Positions 1 to 5,218 of a DNA stretch of 5,218 bases are shown in pieces. The position numbers were made by a program, and so were the translations under genes. The stretch comes from Deltaproteobacteria bacterium (lineage in GTDB: Bacteria; Myxococcota; Myxococcia; SLRQ01). The stretch's first letter is position 1, and the number at the start of each line of letters is the position of its first letter. The notes under the pieces are model-generated. The model did not search any database. It saw only the letters and a program-made list of their open reading frames with translations, and was not told the origin of the DNA. Location of the stretch: NCBI GenBank assembly GCA_007128675.1, contig SKWY01000437.1:1-5218 (forward strand), read 5' to 3'.

Positions 1-854
1 GCAAGGTCAACCGTCTGGCTGGACAGGAGAGCCACTGCCGCACAAAGGATCGCGCGTTGGTTCATGGCCATCAGCCCCACTTCGGCGAGGAGGTCCCGTT
101 GGTGGGGAGGCATGGCTCGGGTACCATCTTCTTCTCGAGCTGTGCCTTGAGGTGCGTCTTCTGTCAGAACTGGCCCATCGCTCACGAAGGAAGGGGGCGC
201 CCCGTTTCCGAGTCCGAGCTGGCCGATAGAATGCTGGGATTGCAGCGCATGGGCTGCCCCAACATCAACGTGGTGACGCCTACCCATGTGATGCCCTTTA
301 TTCTTAAGGCGACCCGCATTGCTCACAAGAAGGGCCTTCGTGCTCCCCTCGTCTGGAACACGAGCGGGTACGAACTCGTAGAGGTAATCAAGCTGCTTGA
401 CGGCATCGTCGATATCTACTTGCCCGATGTGAAGTTCATGGATGAAGAGACGGCAAGGAGGCTGACGGCGGGAGCGGCGGGTTATCCAGAGAACGCTCTC
501 GCGTCGGTCGCCGAGATGCACCGCCAGGTGGGGGACCTGGTCACCGATGAACAAGGAGTCGCCTTGCGAGGGGTGATGATTCGCCACCTGGTCATGCCAA
601 ACCGCGTAGCCGGAACTCGCGAGCTCGTTCAGTGGATAGCAGAGAACCTGTCCAAGAAGACGTACATCAACATCATGTCGCAGTATCGAGTCGAGCACAT
701 GGCGTTCAACTACTCCGAGATAGCGCGCGCCATCACATCGGAGGAGTTTTTGGAGGCCATGGGCTTCGCGGAGGAGGCGGGACTAACGAACCTCGACTCC
801 CGCTCGGTCGCGCAAAGAGACGTGTTCAGGCGCCGCCGCCGCCTGGGCCGTTGA
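1..854 (+). CDS. PflX/COG1313-type radical SAM protein, 5'-truncated by window edge
   Basis: The gene resembles the uncharacterised pyruvate formate-lyase-activating-enzyme homologue PflX (COG1313), a cytoplasmic [4Fe-4S]/SAM radical enzyme whose substrate I do not know. The reading frame is open from base 3. The first 18 codons (KVNRLAGQESHCR and onward) are the family's N-terminal Cys-rich region, so the TTG at 57 is not the real start and the true start lies outside the window. The two bases before codon 1 (gc) would suit a Cys codon, as the family expects. Visible are 283 residues. The HFGEE..LVGR.GSGTIFF block leads into the radical SAM motif CALRCVFC (CX3CX2C, Cys codons at 141, 153 and 162). 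Then follow GCPNINVVTPTH, VWNTSGYE, DIYLPDVKFMD, the EMHRQVGDL and RHLVMPN blocks, and the ending EEAGLTNLD, all in family order. An Arg-rich tail (RRRRRLGR) from a GCC-repeat stretch extends past the usual end. It converges on amrS 60 bases away. Family assignment is confident; biological role is unknown. Confidence 0.92.
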   Translation, partial: KVNRLAGQESHCRTKDRALVHGHQPHFGEEVPLVGRHGSGTIFFSSCALRCVFCQNWPIAHEGRGRPVSESELADRMLGLQRMGCPNINVVTPTHVMPFILKATRIAHKKGLRAPLVWNTSGYELVEVIKLLDGIVDIYLPDVKFMDEETARRLTAGAAGYPENALASVAEMHRQVGDLVTDEQGVALRGVMIRHLVMPNRVAGTRELVQWIAENLSKKTYINIMSQYRVEHMAFNYSEIARAITSEEFLEAMGFAEEAGLTNLDSRSVAQRDVFRRRRRLGR

Positions 855-880
855 GGTGGCTCGGGCCTTGGCGCGTCGAT

Positions 881-906
881 GCGGCCTCGATGGACGAGAA
901 GGCCGC
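881..906. terminator. Possible bidirectional hairpin between convergent genes
   Basis: A perfect 7-bp inverted repeat, GCGGCCT (881-887) and AGGCCGC (900-906), encloses a 12-base loop in which a further short CG/CG or TCG/CGA pairing is possible. It sits inside the 60-base gap between two stop codons that face each other, where a shared terminator would be expected. Neither strand shows a T-run after the stem, so it is not a canonical intrinsic terminator. It may be a weak or Rho-assisted end, or a 3'-end-protecting structure. Confidence 0.35.
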
Positions 907-914
907 CCTCATTC

Positions 915-2192
915 CTAGCCGGTCCAAACTCCCTCGATGGAATGGTTGCAGTTCTCGCACTTGCCCTCATCGATCTTGACGAACTCGACCATGAAGCCCA
1001 TGCGGCGAATCACCATCTCCTCGCATCCGGGGCAGAAGGTATTCTCCCCCGGATGTCCGGGAGCGTTCGAGACGTAGACGTACGTAAGGCCCGCCTCCTT
1101 GGCGGCATCTCGAGCGGCGTTCAAGGTGGAGATCGGAGTGGGCGGAAGGTTGGCCAGCTTGTAGAGGGGATAGAAGCGAACGAAGTGGAGCGGGGTCGAG
1201 GCTCCGATCTCGGACCTTATCCACCGAGCCATCTTTTCGATCTGCTTCGGATTGTCGTTCAGCGTCGGGATTAGAATGCACGTAATCTCGATGTGCACGC
1301 CGGCTTTTTGGAGCGAAGTCAGGGACTGTTTGACCGGCTCGAGCCTTCCCTCGCAGATTCGTTTGTAGAAAGAAGGGTCGAAGGACTTGAGATCGATGTT
1401 CACCCCGTCAAGTAGAGGGGCGAGTCTCGAAAGCGGCTCCGGGTTGATGTAGCCGTTGGAGTGTAGGAGGTTCTTTATTCCTGCTTCACGGGCTAGGGTG
1501 GCAATATCGAGCATGTACTCGAAGAAGACCACCGGCTCGCCCAACGTGTATGCCACCGACTTGAGGTCGTTCTCTCTTGCCTGAGAGACGACTCGGCTTG
1601 GCGGGAAGTCGTAGGCATAGACCTCCTCCGGATCCACGAGCGCCATATCCCAGACCTGACAGAACTTGCAGGCCATGTTGCAGCCGGCGGTGGTGACCGA
1701 AAGAGACCTGGTTCCCGGCAATACGTGGAAGAAGGGTTTGCGCTCTATGGGATCAATCTGGAGCAGGGCGGGGTTGCCATGAACAAGAGAATAGAGGGCT
1801 CCATCCCGGTTCTCCCGGACCCGGCATGTCCCCCTTTCTCCAGCGGAGACCGTGCAGGAATTCGGACACAGCTCGCACCGCACCTTCTTGTCATCGAGCG
1901 CCGTGTAGAAGGGAGAGCGTTTCGGTCCGAGTAGCCCTTTCACGGCCCCTCTTGCGCCGTTTGAATCACGACTCGAGACCTCGGAGGGCTGCGCGGCCGT
2001 GTCCTCTGAAGCCTTGGTTTTCGGCTCTTCGGATCGTGCGTGTGCCGGCAGGTAGTCCATTCCAAGCCTGGCCGCGCATGCCGCGCAGGCGGCCGATCCG
2101 GCGAGTTTCAGGAAGCCTCGCTTCGACAGAGAGACCCTGGATGCATTTGTCCCCGGACTCTTCTTGCTGCTGGTCCTTTTATTGCCGGGCAT
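915..2192 (-). CDS. amrS: AmmeMemoRadiSam system radical SAM enzyme AmrS with Tat-like N-terminal extension
   Basis: AmrS is the radical SAM member of the AmmeMemoRadiSam set, found with AmrA (AMMECR1-like) and AmrB (Memo-like); its reaction is unknown. The 425-residue protein has a core from about residue 93. The core shows the Cys-rich motif CELCPNSC (106-113) with GERGTC (118-123), the radical SAM motif CNMACKFC (Cys171, 175, 178), YTLGEP (215-220), HSNGY (244-248), NIDLKSFD (265-272), a second Cys pair FCPGC (387, 390) and the ending GKCENCNHSIEGVW (Cys412, 415), all typical of AmrS. The 92-residue extension is unusual. It contains SKRGFLKLAG at 23-32, a twin-arginine-like motif with Lys for the first Arg, then a small-residue hydrophobic stretch and a Ser/Glu/Lys-rich linker (52-90). 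ATG at 2192 is chosen because it has a GGGAGG ribosome site and preserves this extension. The gene overlaps its upstream neighbour by 14 bases. Core assignment is firm; export is inferred. Confidence 0.93.
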   Translation of the reverse strand: MPGNKRTSSKKSPGTNASRVSLSKRGFLKLAGSAACAACAARLGMDYLPAHARSEEPKTKASEDTAAQPSEVSSRDSNGARGAVKGLLGPKRSPFYTALDDKKVRCELCPNSCTVSAGERGTCRVRENRDGALYSLVHGNPALLQIDPIERKPFFHVLPGTRSLSVTTAGCNMACKFCQVWDMALVDPEEVYAYDFPPSRVVSQARENDLKSVAYTLGEPVVFFEYMLDIATLAREAGIKNLLHSNGYINPEPLSRLAPLLDGVNIDLKSFDPSFYKRICEGRLEPVKQSLTSLQKAGVHIEITCILIPTLNDNPKQIEKMARWIRSEIGASTPLHFVRFYPLYKLANLPPTPISTLNAARDAAKEAGLTYVYVSNAPGHPGENTFCPGCEEMVIRRMGFMVEFVKIDEGKCENCNHSIEGVWTG

Positions 2193-4632
2193 GCTGCCTC
2201 CCGGAGAGAAAGAGTGCGAGAAGTGCCGTAGCGTTCATTATGGACGCCAATAAATAGCATGCCACGAGCCCAAGAACGGGAGCAATGAGCACGCTTGCCA
2301 GCAAGGCTCCGAGACATGCGCCGACGAGCTCCAGCGAATAGGCGCTGCCGGTTGCTCTATCGGAGCTTGCCACCAGCAAATGATAGCAGGCAACCGCTAC
2401 CGGGAAGCCGAGCCCGCTGAAGAGGCCGGCAATGAATGTCAAGCAAGAGAAGACGGCGAAGATGAGCCCCGTGCTTTCGATTCCCCCAGCTCTCGGCACG
2501 GCGAGCGCCATCAAGAGAGCGAAGATGGCGATGGCTCCCTGAATGGTTGCGAGCGTGCCAAAGGCGGCTTTGTCGCCGCCCATTCGCTTCATGAGGATCG
2601 CTCCTGTGACGAGGCCGGCCATGAACAGAGCCACAATCAGCCCTATCATCTCGTAGACGAATCCATAGATGCTTTGAAAGGAGTAGAGAAGCGCGACCTG
2701 CATCGCCATCGTCGAGAGGCCGGTCGTCGCGACGGCGAGTCGAACGGCTTGCAGCCGTGCGCTCGATTTGGTCTTTTGCCGCACCCTAGCTAGCACAACC
2801 GGGATGATCGAGACGCCGGCCAAGAGGAAGAGCCAATAGTGGCTGATGTGGGCCATCCAGTCGAAGGCCGGCGGCCGGTTTCCTCTGGTGACACGGTCCC
2901 ATGCGGAGATGGTGTGGTAGTAGCCGACTGGTCTCGTATCACTGTTGTGGAAGAAGCGGGCATTGACGGGGAGCAGGGATTCCTCCCGCGGCTTCAGCTC
3001 GGCGAGTGGTGGCGGGAGCATGGGGCCCGTATCGGGGCCGTCGAGGTGCGCGTCTTGGCCGCGGCCATGATGCCACAGGAGCCAGGCCAGCCTGCGCTGT
3101 TCGGTCTCCTGAAGAACGGAATGAAAGTAGGCGGGAGAGAAGATGGACGGCTCGATATCCTTTGCTTCGTGACGCTCGTGCAGCAGGCGGGCATCTATGG
3201 TGACGGTATCTTCCGAATCGGTCGCGAAGAATAGGAGCTGCCCTCCGGCCAGGGCGGGCAATACCACCTCGAAGGTCTCGCGAAGAGAGTGGAAGATTGT
3301 CGCGTTTCGGTTGGCCACGGCTCTTGAGCGCATGTCGCCGGCGGAGCTTGCCCCTACTATGAAGATGCCGCCGGGCCGCAGTAGCTCTCGGCTCTCCTCG
3401 AAGAACTCCACGGTGTAGTATCGGTTCAAGGCGGCGGTGGTGGGGTCGGGGACGTCCACGAGGATGACGTCGTACTTCTCTTTGGTCGTCTTGACGTAGA
3501 GTCTGCCGTCGCCGGACATCACCTTCACCCTGGGATCGCCGAGCGCCGACACTGTGGCTTCCGGAACATGACGGCGCGCGGTCTCGATCATCAAGGGGTC
3601 GAACTCGATGTATCGGATCGTTTCCAGAGGATGCCTTGCCGCTTCTCGAAGGAGTCCTCGGAGTCCTCCTCCGACAAGGAGGAGTTCTCGAGGCTCTCGA
3701 TGCTGGTTCAGTGCCAGATGAGCGAGGATCGCGGCGTTCATCTCCTCCAGCTCGAATCCTTCGTCATCGGGCACGGAGGTGCTGAAGGCCAAATGACCGC
3801 TTTGGAAAAAGGAGTGCTGATCTCCGTGACGCAGAACCGAGATGGTGCCGTGTGGTGATTGACGTGTCTCTATCAGCTCATGATCGGGAGCGAGCATTCG
3901 CCACTGCGTCCGGTATGCCCAGTCGTCTATGTGCTTCGAGAAAAAAAGGGCCGTCGACGAGAGCAGGAGCAAGGCAAACAGCACTGGCCGAAGCGACATC
4001 TTATCCTTGCCGCTATTCCTTGCTCGTCCCTTTTCGACAAGGAGGGCGCCAATAACGAGAGCCGCGCCCACCAGCAAAGTCGAGTGAAATGGGGTCGCAT
4101 AGCGGACCAGAACGAAGGTGAAGAGCAGTCCGCCCAAGATGGCGCCGGCACCTTCGAGTACATAGGTGCTCGAGGCTCTCGAGGTGTCGTGGACACCGGC
4201 CGCGTCTCGCCAGATTCTTGCGAGGAGCACGAATAGAAGGCCGAGTAGAATGCCCAGGGGAGCCATGACCAAAAAGCATGAGACGGTCATGTCGAAGAAA
4301 GACAAGTGCGCGCCCGGGATGATCCTGAAGAAGCCTCGCAGCAGACGAACGATCAAGGTCGTCGCCGGCAGCACAAAAAGGAGGAGGATGGCGCAGAGTG
4401 AAAGGGCTCTAGATGCGTCTTCGGTTCGGCTGGAAAACCTCCCCCCGATCCAGCTTCCGGCTGCAACCCATATCAGCCAGGAAGATAGTATGACTCCTAT
4501 GGCAAGCTCACTGCCGTGAAAGACCATCAGGAGCTCTCGCAGCATGAGCACCTGGGTGATTTGGCTTCCCGCTCCGAGCGCCAGAACGGCGGCCCATGGA
4601 GCAAGAAAGTATCCAGAGCCCCTAGTCTTCAT
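2179..4632 (-). CDS. Multi-pass membrane protein with central spermidine-synthase-like SAM-binding domain
   Basis: This 817-residue protein belongs to the 'fused MFS/spermidine synthase' type of membrane protein; its substrate is unknown. I count about seven hydrophobic helices at residues 10-231, a soluble domain at about 232-595, and about seven more helices at 597-809. The soluble domain begins with a SpeE-type beta region (ISVLRHGDQHSFFQSG) followed by a Rossmann methyltransferase-like fold: LLLVGGGLRGLLRE (317-330, SAM loop), YIEFDP (341-346, acidic nucleoside-binding end), SGDGR (373-377), DVILVDVPDPTTAALNRYYT (388-407), LLRPGG (417-422), and YYHTISAW (571-578) near its end. Asp393 aligns with the catalytic Asp of spermidine synthases, but the loop reads GGGLRG where true synthases have GGGDGG, so aminopropyl transfer is doubtful. 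Arg/Lys-rich loops (64-75, 139-155, 200-215, 616-631, 682-688 and the C-terminus) place the soluble domain outside the cytoplasm. The start at 4632 has no clear ribosome site. It overlaps amrS by 14 bases and lies 96 bases after gloC. Confidence 0.88.
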   Translation of the reverse strand: MKTRGSGYFLAPWAAVLALGAGSQITQVLMLRELLMVFHGSELAIGVILSSWLIWVAAGSWIGGRFSSRTEDASRALSLCAILLLFVLPATTLIVRLLRGFFRIIPGAHLSFFDMTVSCFLVMAPLGILLGLLFVLLARIWRDAAGVHDTSRASSTYVLEGAGAILGGLLFTFVLVRYATPFHSTLLVGAALVIGALLVEKGRARNSGKDKMSLRPVLFALLLLSSTALFFSKHIDDWAYRTQWRMLAPDHELIETRQSPHGTISVLRHGDQHSFFQSGHLAFSTSVPDDEGFELEEMNAAILAHLALNQHREPRELLLVGGGLRGLLREAARHPLETIRYIEFDPLMIETARRHVPEATVSALGDPRVKVMSGDGRLYVKTTKEKYDVILVDVPDPTTAALNRYYTVEFFEESRELLRPGGIFIVGASSAGDMRSRAVANRNATIFHSLRETFEVVLPALAGGQLLFFATDSEDTVTIDARLLHERHEAKDIEPSIFSPAYFHSVLQETEQRRLAWLLWHHGRGQDAHLDGPDTGPMLPPPLAELKPREESLLPVNARFFHNSDTRPVGYYHTISAWDRVTRGNRPPAFDWMAHISHYWLFLLAGVSIIPVVLARVRQKTKSSARLQAVRLAVATTGLSTMAMQVALLYSFQSIYGFVYEMIGLIVALFMAGLVTGAILMKRMGGDKAAFGTLATIQGAIAIFALLMALAVPRAGGIESTGLIFAVFSCLTFIAGLFSGLGFPVAVACYHLLVASSDRATGSAYSLELVGACLGALLASVLIAPVLGLVACYLLASIMNATALLALFLSGRQHARQ
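2197..2202 (-). promoter_or_regulatory. Ribosome binding site of amrS inside the upstream gene
   Basis: GGGAGG on the minus strand lies 4 bases before the amrS ATG, within the last codons of the upstream membrane-protein gene, whose TAA (2179-2181) falls 9 bases into amrS. This supports the ATG at 2192 as the amrS start and suggests translational coupling of the two genes. Confidence 0.7.
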
Positions 4633-4664
4633 TGCTGTATGGAATAAGCTTTGGCCGCGCCGTT

Positions 4665-4704
4665 GGCCTCGATGGAGGGCTCATTGTTGGTCGGCCTCGA
4701 TCGG
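4665..4704. repeat. Short direct repeat GGCCTCGAT in the gap upstream of the membrane-protein gene
   Basis: GGCCTCGATGGA (4665-4676) and GGCCTCGATCGG (4693-4704) repeat the 9-mer GGCCTCGAT with a 28-base start-to-start spacing, in the only gap within the minus-strand cluster and 33-72 bases before the membrane-protein start codon. A third, 12-base-identical copy (883-894) lies in the other gap. They might bind a regulator or simply be local repetition. No convincing -35/-10 promoter or intrinsic gloC terminator is visible in the same 96 bases (4633-4728). Confidence 0.3.
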
Positions 4705-4728
4705 TGGGAATCGTCGTGTGTTCGGGGT

Positions 4729-5218
4729 CTATAGAAACGAGCTGTCGCCAACGAAGGGGTTGGACTTTTTCTCCTCCCCGAAGGTGGAGGATGGTCCGTG
4801 ACCGGAGAGGAACTGCACGTCGTCTCCAAGGGGGAAGAGGACCTCCTTGATGGACTTAATTAGAGTCTTGTGATCTCCGCCGGGGAAGTCGGTACGCCCG
4901 ATAGAGCCTTGGAAGAGGACGTCTCCGACTATGGCTAGTCGCGACGGCTCGTGGAAGAAGGCGATATGGCCAGGGGTATGTCCTGGGCAATGTAGAACCT
5001 TCAGCTCCACCTGGCCGAAGGAGACGGTATCGCCGTTTCGAAGCCATCTATTCGGTTGGAAGCCTCGGGCGTTTATGAGCCCGAACATGGTCTTTTGCTG
5101 ATCCATGGCCTCAATCCAGAACTTGTCGTCCTCATGAGGCCCCTCGATTGGCACCTCGAGCCGTTCGGCTAACTCGCCGACACCCCCCACGTGATCGATG
5201 TGAGCATGTGTGACGAGA
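4729..5218 (-). CDS. gloC: Hydroxyacylglutathione hydrolase GloC (YcbL-type glyoxalase II), 5'-truncated by window edge
   Basis: GloC is a cytoplasmic zinc-dependent metallo-beta-lactamase-fold thioesterase that hydrolyses S-D-lactoylglutathione in methylglyoxal detoxification. The 162 visible residues begin LVTHAHIDHVGG, containing the metal-binding HXHXDH motif (codons 5191-5208). The GTG at 5190 is therefore internal and the real start lies beyond base 5218. Compared with E. coli YcbL as I remember it (about 215 residues), some 50 N-terminal residues are missing. Further landmarks in order are the VPIEGP..DDKFW segment and MFGL that mark the YcbL group, LHCPGHTPGH (metal His codon at 4978-4980), VGDVLFQGSIGRTDFPGGDH (bridging Asp codon at 4921-4923), and SGHGP (His codon at 4798-4800) followed by the usual NPF ending. 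The long C-terminal substrate-binding domain of classical GloB is absent. All visible metal ligands are intact. It is the first gene of the minus-strand run but may be only a neighbour of the next two. Without glutathione in the host, the thiol substrate could differ. Confidence 0.93.
   Translation of the reverse strand, partial: LVTHAHIDHVGGVGELAERLEVPIEGPHEDDKFWIEAMDQQKTMFGLINARGFQPNRWLRNGDTVSFGQVELKVLHCPGHTPGHIAFFHEPSRLAIVGDVLFQGSIGRTDFPGGDHKTLIKSIKEVLFPLGDDVQFLSGHGPSSTFGEEKKSNPFVGDSSFL

Noticed and set aside
57..59. TTG as start codon of the first gene.
   Set aside because: The frame is open to the window edge, and the preceding codons encode the family's KVNRLAG...CR motif, so the true start is upstream of base 1.
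2380..3234. Long plus-strand open frames opposite the membrane-protein gene.
   Set aside because: They are antisense shadows: low-complexity, charged translations with no family resemblance, while the minus strand carries a continuous protein with clear motifs.
3666..3684. A 7-bp inverted repeat CTCCTCC/GGAGGAG with a 5-base loop.
   Set aside because: It is produced by the codons of the glycine-rich SAM loop and adjacent leucines (LLLVGGG) in the membrane-protein gene, far from any gene end.
3687..3700. The palindromic 14-mer CTCGAGGCTCTCGA here recurs at 4169-4182 in the same gene.
   Set aside because: Both copies are inside coding sequence in different reading frames (REPRE and SRASS on the minus strand) and encode unrelated parts of the protein. 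With this base composition and Arg/Ser/Glu codons I treat it as chance.
4629..4829. A small minus-strand frame ending in an ATGA overlap with the membrane-protein start.
   Set aside because: Most of it is an out-of-frame reading of the gloC 3' end. The part in the gap has no recognisable motif or ribosome site, and gloC ends normally with its family's NPF-type tail, so there is no sign of a frameshifted extension.
5188..5190. GTG as start codon of the gloC-like gene.
   Set aside because: The nine in-frame codons before it encode LVTHAHIDH, the essential metal-binding motif, so the gene continues beyond base 5218.

Overview
The window is densely coding DNA of fairly high GC from a bacterium, most likely Gram-negative. 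This rests on a Tat-like export signal, a multi-pass membrane enzyme and a GloC/YcbL-type hydrolase. No gene fixes the phylum. The families together would suit a metagenome-type lineage (Desulfobacterota, Acidobacteriota, Planctomycetota and similar), but that is a guess. All of the window is explained by four protein genes, two of them cut by the window edges. The two gaps are only 60 and 96 bases.

Layout: (1) 1-854, plus strand: the 3' part of a PflX/COG1313-type radical SAM protein. (2) 855-914: a convergent gap with a GC-rich hairpin. (3) 915-2192, minus strand: AmrS, the radical SAM enzyme of the AmmeMemoRadiSam system, carrying a 90-residue N-terminal extension that looks like a twin-arginine export signal plus linker. 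(4) 2179-4632, minus strand: an 817-residue membrane protein with two blocks of about seven helices flanking a spermidine-synthase-like (SpeE-type) SAM-binding domain. (5) 4633-4728: a gap holding a short direct repeat. (6) 4729-5218, minus strand: the 3' part of gloC, a glyoxalase II-type metallo-beta-lactamase-fold hydrolase.

The three minus-strand genes read in one direction (gloC, membrane SpeE-like protein, amrS). The last two overlap by 14 bases, so they are almost certainly co-transcribed and translationally coupled. The most interesting point is this pair. By the positive-inside rule the SpeE-like domain appears to face outside the cytoplasm, and its coupled partner AmrS carries an export-like signal. 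Together they could be a membrane-associated, possibly extracytoplasmic, SAM-dependent or radical module. This is an inference from topology and motifs, not a demonstrated system. The usual AmrS partners AmrA (AMMECR1-like) and AmrB (Memo-like) are not in the window.
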